Below, in pieces: positions 23,601-37,195 of a stretch of DNA of 64,000 nt. The notes under the pieces are model-generated. The model had not been told where the DNA came from and did not search any database. It saw only the letters and a list, made by a program, of their open reading frames with translations. How positions within the stretch are numbered: the first letter of the stretch is position 1; the number at the start of each line of letters is the position of its first letter. This DNA comes from Didymodactylos carnosus. Lineage: Eukaryota > Rotifera > Eurotatoria > Philodinida > Philodinidae. The stretch is from positions 16,153-80,152 of the forward strand of contig CAJNOQ010000083.1 in the NCBI GenBank assembly GCA_905250885.1, in the 5' to 3' direction. The position numbers and the translations under genes are program-made.

Positions 23601-26600
23601 TTCTGTGTCTATGGAGATCTATCTGATCACATTTAACGGAAACAAAGGACGAACTTTTTCAACAGCGATAGAAAATTTTTCAAAAATGATGCTTATCTTT
23701 TTTCTCAGAGACAGAAAAACGACATTGAGTTCATGTTTGAACAATTCCAGCCTTTTTTGCCCATGTTCAAAATTGGTGTATTTTAACGTTTTTTTCAAGA
23801 AAATTGTGTTGTAAAAGGTAACTCAATGAGCCTACCTATGAAAAAAAATTCTTCTGCATTTTTAAATAGCCCCTTTTCAACGAATAAACAACATTGGAAT
23901 TTCGATGAATGAACATGATTATAAAAACAGGTCTTCGAAGAAAGTACAAGTCAAAGTTAATTTAACTGGGAGTTTTAACTGGGAAAAATTTAAATTAGTT
24001 TCATGTGGAAATTGAATAGAATCCAAATCTTAATTATTTATCTCATTTTTCTTTTAGACAACAGAGAAAGTTCAACGAAATGTATCACTGGAGTCGAAGA
24101 AGAAATATAGAAATTAATCAGTCACGATAAGTTAAACGTAAAAGTTAAGTGCAAAACTACAATCAACTCTTTTTTACGTTTCAGTATTAAATTAATCGTT
24201 CTATTTGTGTTTCCGTTGATTGATCAACTATATCATGATTTTTGGTGACATTTTGTAATGTAGATCCTGTTCGCCGTCTCGTTGTCTATTTTTTTTATTT
24301 CTCTCTCTATTAAATTCTTCTCTAATTGCATTCTTGTTTTTTTCTTTTCTGTTATTAACGAATGAAACAAAAAAAAGTGTGAAGAACGTTTACTCATTTG
24401 TCAGTTATCATGGTTAAGTGATATTCGTTTAATTTGAGAGAAATTTTCTGCTCATTTAAGTTTAAATAATGAAAAGTAGAAAATATATTCCATCTGCTGA
24501 AATTCAATAGTTGGGCGGGCGCGTACATACACAACAATAATGTATATCTATAAGGCATGGATAAAAGTTAATCAAGAGTTAGTTGAGTTTTTAATTACAA
24601 AAGACACTCAAATGTCTTTTTAAATGGCATAGATTCGAGGCTTCATGATCAAGATCATTTTTTTTCATGTTCATTAATAAGATTTAGAAAGTGATGGTAA
24701 TTTTGAAAATAAACTTTTGTTAAAAATAAAAAGTCTAAATTTAGAATAAAAAAATTTTTTCATTTTTTAAAGACATAAAATATGGTCTTACTCATTAGTA
24801 AACGCTGTAGATTTTACTTTAATTAAAAAAAAGGAGAAGAATACACATGTGTGTAATTGTTAAAAATATAAAACTCTTACAGGCGAAAGATTTCTACTTC
24901 ATCCTAGAGCTAACACTGAGTGAAATAAAAATAGAAGTTGTCCAGCAGCGTAGATATTTATTCTTGTATAGCTTTTTAATGCACTTATTCTATACTTCTA
25001 ATTTATTATTAACTAAATAGATGCTAATCACGGTAAATGACGATAATCCATTTTATAGTGTATGTAGTGTCGCGTGAAGTAGCGCGTGTGACAAGATAAG
25101 TACGTGTATCGCTTAGAGAAAAAAAATAAGTACTATGATATTCTTTTCTTCGTAAGCCATATACAGTTAACAGTTTTAACTTTTTTTGTTAAAGACATGT
25201 GTTATACTTTACTGAATTTTGTACTCTATATGAGTAGATTATGACACTATTATGTTGTGTATGTAGTTAAAAATAACTATGACAGATTGTTTGATCATTT
25301 GACTTCTACTTGTAAACATCGGCAGTCAAGTAATAAACTTAAAAATTATTATGCATGAAAAATGAAAAGTTCATTAATGAACTAAGATAGAAAAAATCTG
25401 ATAGAGCAGTAGAATCATCTCTTATACGATTTCACTCATGAATAATTTGATAGACAACTCAAATTTAACGAAAACTTTTGGATCTATCTATGATGAAACA
25501 TAAAAAGAAGGGGGACCAAAAATGAGTTTGCAGGTCAAACGTCGAAGTTGTCAGAAAATTCCGTAGTTTATCTCGTTCGATTCCATTTTTGATGTTAAAT
25601 TCGATCTTGATTGGAAAACTTAGTGAATATTATCCAAAATCTGATCTATTTTCGGTATTTTTGAAAATTAGTCATGAAGGATGCACTTAGTTTGAGATTA
25701 GAGGACGTATTTAGATTGCGGGTGAAAAACTACATCGGAAATTACAGATATTAGTTTAAACCCAAACGAGCGGCAATAAGTTCAACAAGTTTGGGTACTA
25801 GGCCTTTTTTTGGCTTCCATTGTTTTAACTAAAATAACGCATATATAGTCTCTCCATTTCATATCATCTACATTTATTTTTGTTCAAAGAAGAGCCTAAG
25901 AACATACAGCCGTATATGTGATGGCTATGCGTATCATACACGAAAGGAAATGTAAAATGAATGGTTGATCATTTCAATAGAACTTTTTGTATAGTTACTC
26001 ACAAATTCTGTATAGTAAACAACGGTTTAAAGGACAACCTCTCAATATAATTCTGACAAAATCCTAGTTAATTCTATATATAGAGTTGATAGGATTCGAT
26101 AGAATTTTTAATGTAGATTCATGTAGAATACCGATTATAGGATGCTATAAGAAATATTCCAGTTACCTACAAAATGGAACACATAAGTTTCTCTGATAGA
26201 ATTTCATAGGTTCTACAAAAGAATTTCTATCAATTTCTATATTCGTCAGGATCCCATAGGAGCTTATAGTATCCCAATAAGATTGTTTGACCTAAGTCGG
26301 GTTCTTTTCGTAATCCCAGAATGTACAGCAGCAGGTGCACTCTAAGGTTATAACACTACATTCGGCCGTGAAGCAGAGAACGCACTCATGTGCAGAAGGA
26401 AAGAGAAAATTATCCGTTTTTTCATTGATTTAGTTGTACAACCGTTCAGTTGCTTTTTTTTTCAGAATACGGTCGATGAGCACTGTAATAAATTGATCAA
26501 TATGAAAAAAAGCCTGCATGGATATTTCATAGCATCTATAGCAATTGTGATAGTTAAACTTATCGAATAACAATTTATGCAATTTTTCTGCTGGAGATAC

Positions 26601-26690
26601 AGTTACCGTTGCTAATTCGAACTTTTTCTTTTATAAATATATCTTTTTTCGCCCAAAACCATTCATTGTCATTCTCACGTTTGGATGTAT
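20676..26690. other. Long gene-poor upstream region of the LIM-homeobox gene
   Basis: Six kilobases of AT-rich sequence without a credible exon chain. The longest frames (21566-21832 + and 23605-23814 +) lack codon bias, splice partners or recognisable motifs. Given the developmental gene next door, this is where enhancers could lie, but nothing in the sequence proves that. Around 26060-26260 the words ATAGAATT and TATAGGATT recur, probably simple-sequence decay. Confidence 0.4.
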
Positions 26691-27060
26691 GAATTCCACA
26701 ACAGAAACTTTTTGATGATCGTCGATATTGTCAATGTAAATTACGAATAGCAACGTTTCCAATACGGCCCCTTGTGGTACATCTCTTTATGTCGATATCG
26801 GCACTGGCTCTTTTCGAGACAACCGTATCAATTTCCCTTTCTTTCAAATAACTTTTGAACTATTCAAGTAATGGTCCAGCCACTCATTTCATGTCTAATT
26901 TATACAACAAACCTCTTAACCAAACTCTATCAAATGCTTTCGAAAAGTCTAAAACAAACGGCTCTTGTTCCTTCAACCTTATCCATGCTCTGATGTACTG
27001 AGTAACAACAAAATCAATTAGCTCATTAAGTCTCATAATAAAAACTCGCGTTCTTCATGT
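26690..27060 (-). pseudogene. Non-LTR retrotransposon reverse transcriptase fragment (minus copy)
   Basis: Reading the minus strand from about 27030, the translation gives LNELIDFVVTQYIRAW, then the RT palm block DFSKAFDRVWLRGLLYKL. After a frameshift it gives VPQGAVLETLLFVIYID, equivalent to the GVPQGS motif of CR1/Jockey-type non-LTR elements. Two in-frame stops and one frameshift make it dead. The YADD motif is not in this copy. Its sequence at 26793-26945 is repeated in inverse orientation at 27739-27890. Confidence 0.8.
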
Positions 27061-27890
27061 TGTCGAAGAGGTAAGTGATAAGTTCACTTAGGTTCTTTGA
27101 GAGATTGTTTTCGGACCTCTCTTTTATTGTTAAGCCCGTATGTTGTTACAAAAGGGAATCATTAACCAACAACAAAAAAGTATTGCACAATAAAGAAACA
27201 ATAAAAATTAAAAACACCGACTAGACTTCAGGTATCGAACGTTGATCATGTACGAGGACTACGAAAGAAAACATAAAATATCAAAAAACAAAGCATATAA
27301 AAAGAGCAAGAAATTTTGTTACTAATAAAAATAGTTAGTCTTACAACAAAACCTAAACGATTCAAAAGTAGAAAGACTACGCTTCAGAACCGAAAAACAC
27401 TAACAGCTTAACTTTCATGTTCTCTGATTTACAAAGTTAATCCATGTAGCGAGTACCGACATATGGTTTTCTTTGTCGCCTGAAGCGACAAGAGTGAAGC
27501 GACTCGCTTCATTCTTTTAAAAAAGAAATAATTGGGTTGTCGAAAGCTCTTTAGATGAATGGTAGTAATCCCAAAAGAAAATGTCGTCAAAAATCAAGGA
27601 TATTAATTGATTCGAAGTATAACACCTCGTTAATCTCTTTTTAAGGTAACTAATCACATAACTTTTCAAATGCTTTCCGTTGCATACTTCTAAGACGTCC
27701 TCAGTACATGAAGAACGCGATTTTTTTATTATGAAGCATTTCGAAAGCATTTGATAGAGTTTGGTTAAGAGGTTTGTTGTATAAATTAGACATGAAATGG
27801 GTGGCTGGACCATTACTTAAATAGTTCAAAAGTTATTTGAAAGAAAGGGAAATTGATACGATTGTCTCGAAAAGAGCCAGTGCCGATATC
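26793..27890. repeat. Inverted pair of RT fragments
   Basis: The arms 26793-26945 and 27739-27890 are about 150 bp each and nearly identical in inverse orientation. The 793-bp spacer holds a small palindrome at 27482-27514 (GAAGCGAC / GTCGCTTC words) but no recognisable gene. Confidence 0.85.
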
Positions 27891-28110
27891 AACATACAGA
27901 CGATATCGCAGATAATCGAAATTCAGTATCTCGATTATTTGCGGATGATATGGTACTTCGTCGTTCAGATAAAAATATCGATAATTTAACTCACACGCTG
28001 AGTGATGATTTAAAAATAGGGACTGAGCGGTCCATTTAAATGGCAGCTGGCACTAAATGAGACGAAATGCGAAGCGATGATATTTAATTATATTCGTACG
28101 TTCATGCTTT
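27739..28110 (+). pseudogene. Non-LTR retrotransposon reverse transcriptase fragment (plus copy)
   Basis: The plus strand from 27743 repeats SKAFDRVWLRGLLYKLDMK, then jumps, with an internal deletion that removes the PQG block, to FADDMVLRRSDKNIDNLTH, the catalytic RT F/YADD motif, and to WQLALNETKCEAMIF. Stops and frameshifts interrupt it. Together with the minus copy it forms a head-to-head pair of fragments from one family, separated by about 800 bp. Confidence 0.78.
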
Positions 28111-28379
28111 TGTTGTCACTCATCCATATAAGTAACATCAAAATTTAACTGAACTTTACGATATCGTTTTTCTTCAAGAGCTTGCTCGAACTTACTCACT
28201 CCAAAGTATTCAACAACTTTTCAAAAAGTGTATACCTCAACTCATCGTCCAAGAATAGACGTCTAAAAACATGAAGTATCTCTTCGATCTTCAGGTGTGT
28301 TCTATTGCAACTTTTAACTATTCAGGACAACAGACTCAAAGCAGAACTCGGCTCTGATAAAAAAAATTTATTAGCGTTT

Positions 28380-28600
28380 GAATAAGATGTTCAAAAATCC
28401 ATAGTAAATCATGAATGAATCTAGTCAAAAACATGGGAATTCTTAGTAAGATCTTAATAGACTCTCACCAAATCTTACGAAAATCTTAGACAAAATCACC
28501 TATATCTTAGTAAGATCTTAGGAAAATCAAATTTTAAAATATTTGGATGCATCTGATTTGGATTTGTCTGAGATCTTAGGCAAATGTAACCGAAATCTGA
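28380..28600. repeat. AGATCTTA-rich degenerate repeats
   Basis: Variants of TAAGATCTTA and TCTTAG recur at least seven times between 28440 and 28580. They resemble the CAAGATCTTG words at the ends of the 17441-18449 element. Confidence 0.5.
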
Positions 28601-28682
28601 CCGACGAGGGAAGGCCACCAAGTGTTCCCTCGCTTTTAAGCTGAGACTCAGTTGACCAAGGGGTAATCGAGCATGCTGATTC

Positions 28683-29316
28683 CGAATTTCATAATGGTTT
28701 GGGCTAATTTTGACTTTAAAGCCGTGGTTTTTGAAGATCTTGGTTTTCAAGCCGAAAAACCATTTGAGCTAAAAAAAATTTTTGATCTGTCCAGTTGATA
28801 GAGTATATCGCGAAACCTACAGAAAACCACTTTTCAAGGTTGCATGAGAGGTTTTGAGCGAGTTTTCTACGCAAAAACTTTAAAAAAAGCGAGGAAAAAC
28901 CGGCTTTTCTACGCAGTATAGTGCAAAAATTGCTCTTTTTTTGCCTTGTTATTCAACATATCGAAGGCCTGTTGAACTGAAGTTGGAGTGTGCCATGTCT
29001 AACACATATACGCAGCGATATTGATTAAAGGCCTTCGATAAGTTGAAAAACAAGGCAAAAAAAGAGCAATTTTTGCACTATACCGCGTAATAAAGCCGGT
29101 TTTCCTCTTTTTTTTAAAGTTTTTGACGTAGAAAACTCGCTCAGAACCTCTCGTGAAACCTTGAAAGGTGGTTTTCTGTAGATTTCGCGACGTGCTCTAT
29201 CAGTTGGACAGATCAAAACATTTTTTTTAGCTCAAATGGTTTTTCGGCTTGAAAACCAGGATCTTCAAAAACCGCGGCTTTAAAGTCAAAATTAGCCCAA
29301 GCCAATATGAAATTCG
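28683..29316. mobile_element. Inverted-repeat element, about 288-bp arms
   Basis: The arms 28683-28970 and 29029-29316 are near-perfect reverse complements around a 58-base centre, so the 634-bp unit folds almost completely. The sequence just outside the left arm (GCTGATTCCGAAT) also occurs at the ends of the palindrome at 40863-41036, hinting at related termini. Frames within the arms (28496-28750 and 29025-29216) mirror each other and are not genes. Confidence 0.88.
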
Positions 29317-31581
29317 ATTTAAACAAGATTAGGATAAGTTTGTTACTAGAGCTGTTATTTTATTTTAACAAAATAAAAGAGTTTTTTAACCTTTATTCGA
29401 TGACAAGAAAAAGAAAAAAATTTCAATTGTTAGACGAGTAGAAAAATACTCTCATCCTCGAAGAAGTCCCGGGTTCTTTCTCTACACAGTAGGATGTGAC
29501 ACTGTCAAGGATGAGCTATTCATTCTAGATGTCGCAACCGTAGCAACGTCAGTCATACACAATCTAAACACGTATCACTCTAATGAAACTAAAGATTCTA
29601 AACATAGTTAATTCTGCACTGTGAGTAAGTTATTTTTCCGATATTAATCCATACGTTTCAATTCTTGACTTTCATCTTCCTTCTTTCAATTTATTTAGTT
29701 TTTGGTTTTTTGCATCAGTTGATTCTAATGTTATTTTCCGCCCAGTTTTTCTATGATTCTTTAAAAATAATAAAAATCATGGACTAGTATAAATGTGTTT
29801 TCTGGCTATACTATACCATGTGCACGTGCCAAGTATTTGGTAAATCTTATATACTAAGAACAGAAGGTTCAAAATTATGAACGTATATTTTAATCATCCT
29901 GACAACTATAACCAAATAATCACAGAAAATATAATATTTTTATTATATTTCGTAAATTCTGCTGATAAATACGATACTTCAATTTTCCTATGACCCCTCA
30001 GGGTTCAAAATATCTTTCACGTCTGTCACATGTTACAACTTTTAATCTCTAAAATCGACTTAAAAGGAAACTGTGACAGTCAGCCAGTAAACAGTAAAAA
30101 TGAAAACGCAAATGAATTACACCTTTTTCTGTTTCGATACAAGTTCAATTCATAATGTTTATAATCATTAATAAAAATAATCTATATTGTTTTATTTACA
30201 TTTGTGTACAAACAAATCTACACTGTATAAATGTCGATATTTTTATTATTAGCACATCTATTGGGAAACATGTATGTGCGTATGTCTGACCTTTTATTAT
30301 TGTTGTTATTAATAAGGGAAAATAGTTACATTAATTTAATAACATAAGAGAGAAGATGGCAATAATAAAAGAGAAAATAATACTAGACTAACGTAAATGA
30401 TGAATAAAAGAGAAACAAGTGGACTATAGTGCATTTAATAGCATAATTATCATTACGGAAACTTAGCTCTGTATTAACTACGAACAAAAACAGGGAGAAG
30501 TGAGAAAGAAAATGTTATTGATTCGATCTAGTTTTTATACTATGTAAAAATAACAATAATTATGTAGTCAACTCGTCATACAATTCTAAAAATCAACTGC
30601 GCATGGGTAACAGTAACAGACAAAATAAGAAGACTTATTCTATTCGATTTGAGGAGAAAAAAAATAAAAGTCGGTTAATCGTCATATTGTACCTATAACG
30701 TCTTATCAAAATTAGTTAACGGATATTTTTAATTATTGAATTTTCAAAATCAAACTTCAGCCAATGTACTACTGAATTAGATTTAGAAGAAATTTACTAT
30801 TGTATCTTGGCATAGAAAACACATATTGACATTATTATATGTTGAGCAAAATTCATGAAAAATCATTTAATTTAAAGAACAGCAACATTCTTTATATAAT
30901 CAAGTTTTTGTTTCTGATATTGTGGTAATAATAATAATGGTCTTTTCTTTCAACATATAATCAAATTATGAGTTGTTTATTATACGAAGTTTCTTTATTC
31001 TGCAGATGGTATTGGTGGCCTTTACAGAGTGTAACTTTTCATAAAGTGGAGATGTTTTTCTGTCTTTCATTCTTCATAATACATATCAAACCACTTTAAC
31101 AAAGAAAACAAGGAAAGAAAACAAAGTTTTTTTTCTGTTTCTTATAGAGACACAATATAATCAATATAATATCATATTCTAATCTGCGAAAGACTATATA
31201 ATAAAGAAAGAAAAATATCCATTCGTCTTCAGAAACAGACAATTTTAATTGGCAACGATAAAAGGCAATCGTATATTTTCTATTTTGGAATACAATGAGT
31301 AAAAAAATCTTTGTCTACACTAAAGAAAACCACATACACGATTCTTCTTTCGTGTGATAGCTCACGTTTTCTTCTTTTTTTATATTGTCATATAGTTTCA
31401 GAACTTGATAAAAGAGAATACTCGAAGAAAAAATAAAGGATTGACATTCTTTTTTCTCCTTCTTTGAATATCTTAAATATATTTCTCTAAAGTACACATC
31501 CACGCTAATATTTTTTGTATAGATCTCTCTGTTGCTATTGTTAGTGCTGCGAGTGTACGTAATATATCGTATTTTCTTTTT

Positions 31582-31586
<5 letters not shown>
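29317..31586. other. Intergenic, no gene seen
   Basis: More than 2 kb of AT-rich sequence with no frame or repeat that stands out. Confidence 0.4.

Positions 31587-31624
<38 letters not shown>
31587..31624. repeat. (CT)n microsatellite
   Basis: An uninterrupted CT dinucleotide run of about 38 bases, flanked by further T/C-rich sequence. Confidence 0.95.
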
Positions 31625-31632
<8 letters not shown>

Positions 31633-31759
31633 GAAATAGTATCAATACTATTTCAAGGCTTAAATTATCTTCTTACTTAAAAAATATGAACATACATGCC
31701 CACTTCGATTATTGTTGATGATACATGTAAGTTGAGATGTATTGTATTTGTGTGCATAG

Positions 31760-32061
31760 CACCGAAAAAAAAATAAAGTTGGTTTTGAGTTGTTGAAAAG
31801 TGCTTTTTTGTACTCAGCACGCTCGATAATCCAGAAGATTTTCTATTTTTGACGAGGGGTACTTCCAAAAGTTTAGGAAAATTTTTCAACCAAAATGGCT
31901 CAGAAAAACTTCCATAGGAAAATAATATTAGTTTAAAAATTTTTCCTAAATTTTTGAAAGTACCCTCGCCAAAAATACAAAATCTTCTGGGTTATTGAGC
32001 GTGCTGAATGCGAGAAAACACTTTTCAACAACTCAAAACCAACTTTATTTTTTTTTCGGTG
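31760..32061. mobile_element. MITE-like element with TIR CACCGAAAAAAAA
   Basis: The termini CACCGAAAAAAAAATAAAG and its reverse complement bound a 302-bp unit. The arms 31760-31888 and 31940-32061 are inverted at high identity around a 50-base centre. No coding capacity. Flanking bases (GCATAG and ATATGC) do not give a clean target duplication. Confidence 0.85.
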
Positions 32062-33910
32062 ATATGCTGAAAAACTTAAGAAAGACGCTTCGAAAGGCTA
32101 CGCATTTCGTTTACACACAGTTCAAAATTTCTGAAAGGTGAACACTGACATCAGACATCATAAACTTTTTGTTGCAAAATTGATTTGTAATAGAAAAAGA
32201 TAAAAATTCTTTCCAGATATGCCGAACAGGATTCTAAAATAATAATTATTTTTCTTAAATGAGAATTGAACTTCTATTACTATACAATGTTTTGAGCAAT
32301 GGACAAAACACTATACTAACATTTTGCTTGAAAATACTAAATATTCTGTTTCTTATCACCATAACATAATAATTGAAAATTTCATGTATCAGATTAATGT
32401 TAAGTTTACTCTTTATTTAAAACTACAACTATTCATCACTGATCATTATATGAAAAACAGTTAATAGTCTTCGCACGTGATAGACATTTGATTTATCGAA
32501 CGAATGATTATGATTCAACGATTACACAATGCTTCCTGTTTGAATCGATGCAAAAATAATCATTCTTATTATCGTCGTGTACACGAATCGAAATATATAT
32601 TTGTTCAGTACATAATGCTTTGCCATCTCGAAAAACGTTTGATCAGTTATTCAATACAACATTTACAAGTTTTCCGAATCATAACGTTTATGTAACGTTT
32701 GATTGTGAGACTCATACGATAGATTACATTGACATGCAGTAGTGATTCGAACTCTGCTTACTACGATGAATACGTCTATGCTTCATACGACAGTTCTACT
32801 TCTACACTTAATGACACATTGATCGTGAATGAATGCCACAACAAGCGGTTGTCATAAATTGAAATAATACAGTGTGTGTTATTGATCAATATCTGATGCG
32901 CACCTATACATTGAGTGATACAAACAAAGGATTGTGGCAGTATCATGGTAACATGCAACGGTAAAGGTGTCACACATTATCTTCTATACATTATTTGTCA
33001 CCAAGCTGGTCCAGAGCCAAGAAAGTATTTTTGCTTTCTATTTATGAATGAAACATAGTTAGCAGCAAGATCATCGGCATGTTTTCGTACAAATCAGATT
33101 TATATAGTAAAAAGACTGGCGTAGTTAAACGTTTTATATCAGTCCGAAAGAACTATGTGTTCAACATCTCACACACGACACACGAAAGTAGTGGTAAAAG
33201 GAAAAAATTTAGTTATACTTTTAAAAACTATTAATTTAAGTATATGTCACATATACGCGGTGAAATGTTTCTTATCACACTAAAATAACTGTTCGACGTT
33301 GAAATAATTTCACGATTAACATCCTATAACACCAGAATATTGTGGCTATTTTAATATTTTTCGGATTAGGATCGAGTGCGCACGAAGGAAAAAGTGGTTT
33401 TGTAGAACAATTTAATTATTCTCATACTGACGATGACTTGGGCACTGATAATAATGAAAAATTTATGCATCTAAATCTTTTCTATAATCATTTGTGTTAT
33501 CTTTTATCTTCGTGACTGTCAACACATAGACTTTACGATCTAATCAGTATACGCTGATTGATTAATATAGAGAGAGTGTAGACAGTTCATTTTATTTCAG
33601 AGAGGTTTTGTTATGTCAACAAGCGTGCACTCAAGGTTATGTCATGTTTTTTTTCTGGTGTGCCGCTTTACACATCATGATGAGTATTAGCATCAAATCC
33701 AAAAAGACAAAAAAAAGAATAAATCATTTTTCTTTTCTTTTTTTTTAAGTCTGGAAAACTAGATGGCCTCTGCTATTTTCTCCTTCTCGTTCTTACTGAA
33801 AATAAAAAATATTTGCGTGAGTGAGTGAAAATTGTTTTTTGTTTCACTAACAGTGCTAACCAAGTATAAATCTAACGCATTAATAAGTGAAAAATAGAAC
33901 AAATCAGGTA
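32062..33910. other. Intergenic; possible old gene relic near 32500-33000
   Basis: Between about 32500 and 33000 the base composition is less AT-biased and several short frames follow one another on both strands, as in a decayed gene, but no family could be recognised. The rest is plain AT-rich DNA. Confidence 0.3.
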
Positions 33911-36181
33911 ATGAAGACGCACAATTTTCTTATTTTCCTTTTTTTCTTTAGCTTAGAACAAGTCTCTAATGGTCGACGTCAAAATGAACTATTGTTGAAT
34001 CGTCATTTTACTCCATCATTCCTAGATGTGAAAACGAACAAGATCAATATGAGGAAGAATGCAATGGTGTTTAAACAACAATATTCAGAATCATCATCAT
34101 CATCATCAACAACAACAATTACTTCTTATTAAACTTCTATTATTTTATTTTCGTTTCACATTTTCGCTACAGGAACAAAAATCATCAATCATGTATTATG
34201 ATGAAACAAAATCTTCTTATTCGATCTGTTCACCGGAACTATTTTATAATGGTACGGATGTACGAACAAAAAATGACTATGTTCAACCGTGTCCTGTTGC
34301 TGAACCATGTCGATGTTTATGTGAAGTAGATACAAAACGTTTATGGATTGATTGTTTCTATAAAAAATTAAAATCTTTACCCATACCAACAAATTGGAAT
34401 CATTTGACTGATACTACTATAGTCACTAATCGAACTAATAATGGAACAACACAATTTATTTCATCTCGTCCAATTCTATGGTGGAATATTGATTTATCAT
34501 TTAATCTATTTTCAGTTATTGATACAAAGTTCTGGTCAAGTATTTATATCAAACATTTTGTTCTTTCTCGTTCACTCTCATTCGACATCATTCGTCATTT
34601 AAATATGACCCATCGGAATCTAATTGATTTGTGGCCAAATAATCAGATTTTTAATCTGACAGACGATGAATATAGAGACATTAATGGCGATAATGACGAT
34701 GATGATGATGAAAAGGATGGTGATGATATTGAAAATGATCAACATTATTATCCGTCGAGATTGAAACGCTTTCTAACAATCACAGAACATAATAAAATGT
34801 TACAACTTTTAAATAATTTAAATGAACAATTAAATTTAAATTCGAAACGAGTTGAAAAATTTGAAATGAAATTATTAGATTATAATATCACAAGTTTATA
34901 TTTAGATCATAATAATTTAACAGAAGTAAGTTGACTCAAATATTGAAAGATAGTTTTCATTAGAAAGAAAAATAGTTGAGTTTATATGAAAAATAGAATA
35001 ACAATTAATTTTGTTTATTTTAGATTCCAATTGATTCATTAGAAAATGCCACTCGTATCCAAGAAATTTATTTATCATACAATAACATTAAAAAAATTCC
35101 ATCGTATGCATTCGGTTTTTCTCATCGTTTAACACGTATTGATTTAAGTCATAATTTAATATCGAACATATCTCTGGATGCATTTCAACGTCATCCAGAC
35201 GCATTTGGTGGACCATTTCTAATTGATTATTTAGATTTGTCCTATAATAATTTAACCATATTAGATGAACCATTGTTCTCCTATTTAGTTAATTTAAGAA
35301 TATTTAAATTACAACATAATAATATCATAATTCTTACACCGAAAGCATGGACCGGACTCTATCGTTTAAAATATTTAGATTTATCACATAATCAATTAGA
35401 TAATCTAACAACAATATTTTATAGTTCCTATCTCAACGAATTAAGACAATTGAAATTAACATCAAATAATATAACAACATTTGTTGGATGTGAATTTTTA
35501 ACATTAAAAGCGTTAACAAAATTAAATTTAAGTAAGTTTTAATATGAGAAAACTGGCTCACAGTGTTATTATTTTTTCCTTTTCTCTTATTTAGATGGCA
35601 ACAATTTGTCCGACATTAACTTATGTACATTTTATGGTCTAAATCAAAATTCTAATCTAAATCGTTATTCTCAATCATCATCGTTACATTTACAATTGAA
35701 ATCAAATCAATTTAAAACATTTAATCCTTGTATATTCAATAATTTTTCTCGATCAACAATTGAAATTGATAATAATCCATTAGTATGCAATTGTACATTT
35801 AATTATTTATTGAATGAGAGAAAATCTATCATTTATACAGGTACACAATGTCGTGGTGGATATCAATATGGTCAAAATCAACAACAAATGCCAGCCATAA
35901 GAAAAAATTCAATCATCGAAAAGAGTTCATTGAGTTCTAAAAAATCCTTCTTAAATGAATCATATACTAGTCAAGAATCAAAACATGCATGTCGTGAACA
36001 ATACGCCTATTATAATCAGGAATGTAAAAAGTTAAATTGTTTTCAAATATGTTTACAAAATGAACAATATGTCTTACAAGTATCAACAGTATCAACACCG
36101 AGTAGAGCAAACAGTCAATTAAAACAAAATTTTGTAATAATTTACGTTATATCCTTTTATTTCTATTTTTATAGGACATAA
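33911..36181 (+). CDS. Secreted or membrane-anchored leucine-rich-repeat protein
   Basis: Four exons (33911-34066, 34173-34925, 35024-35531, 35595-36181) join in phase to 667 residues. Exon 1 starts with a signal peptide (MKTHNFLIFLFFFSLEQVSNG). A Cys-rich cap follows (CPVAEPCRCLC, then C), then an acidic Asp-rich loop near 34690-34740. At least six LRRs follow, with the LxxLxLxxNxL pattern, for example SLYLDHNNLTEI, YLDLSYNNLTIL, LKYLDLSHNQLDNL and LRQLKLTSNNITTF. A C-terminal cap (NPLVCNCTFNYLL) and further Cys residues come next, then a short hydrophobic tail (FVIIYVISFYFYFY) that could be a membrane anchor or GPI signal. It is extracellular, probably for adhesion or recognition; the ligand is unknown. 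The exon 1 donor is the least certain junction, since an alternative frame opens at 34059 upstream of exon 2. Confidence 0.82.
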
Positions 36182-37195
36182 ATGTTACTTTTCTTCAATG
36201 TACTGTATTCATTCAACTGTAGATATAATCTCGCCATATTCATTTGACAGTAAAACGTATCAAATCACTTAAACATTCTTGGTTTAAGACCACAGAACAT
36301 ATCACCGTCACTATTTTATGAATTTTTTCATCGACGCTACTCCTACATCATGTGACCGTCTGGTTTTTGAAAAAATGAATAAACTCGAAATTGCGTCTGG
36401 TTATTGACATGTAAACTTAGTATTTTTCTATCAAAGTCAAGGTCTGCTAAATAGAAAGACTTCCCAATCATATATTTTACGTAGTATATGCCAACTTTTG
36501 CTTTTAATCCAAGGATAGGAGAAAAGTTAGAAATGTATAAAGAATTATAAAAAACCAATTTTCCTTTCATAAAGTAAGTATTCTTATAAGTAATTTGTTT
36601 TTAAAAGTATGTCACATCATCGATTAGTAGTTTAATTATTTCGCATAAGAAAACTGTCAGTACATAGAAACGTATTGAAATCTAAAAGGTTGCGATATAT
36701 TGTCCGGGTACACATTCTACCTAATGCATTAATTTGGCATTAGTGGATATTGAAAGCTACGAAAATTCCATTAAAAATCATTTGACTAAATAACCTAATA
36801 ATTTAAATTGCAATCTCAAAAACTTTATGTAGTTAGTTCAAAATATAGTTGTTCAACATATGTCAGAAATTTTTTTATAATCTTCGCTTCGGCTGCGTTG
36901 TTTGAAACGGTCAACTTGATTTCAAATTCAAGTTTTCAAACTCTAACTTTATATTTTCAAATCTTTTCTAAAACAAAACCATCAAAGAAATAAAAATGAT
37001 ATATACAGCTGAATAACAACGATAATAGTAAAAAGAAAGCTATTTTAAAATAAAAAAGAAAAGCACCGACAACACGTTAACTACTAAATTCTGGGCTACT
37101 ATTATACAAAAAATAGAGTAAACAAATATTTGAATATACAAAAGAGAACAGAAAATATACAGGAAAAACTGTTCTTGTTATAACACCACTGACAT
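36182..37195. other. Intergenic, no gene seen
   Basis: A spacer of 1 kb between two convergent genes. The 75-codon minus-strand frame at 36343-36570 has no recognisable motif or splice context. Confidence 0.4.

Noticed and set aside
32504-32973. Frames on both strands that look like a decayed gene
   Set aside because: No frame holds for more than about 65 codons and no family could be named.
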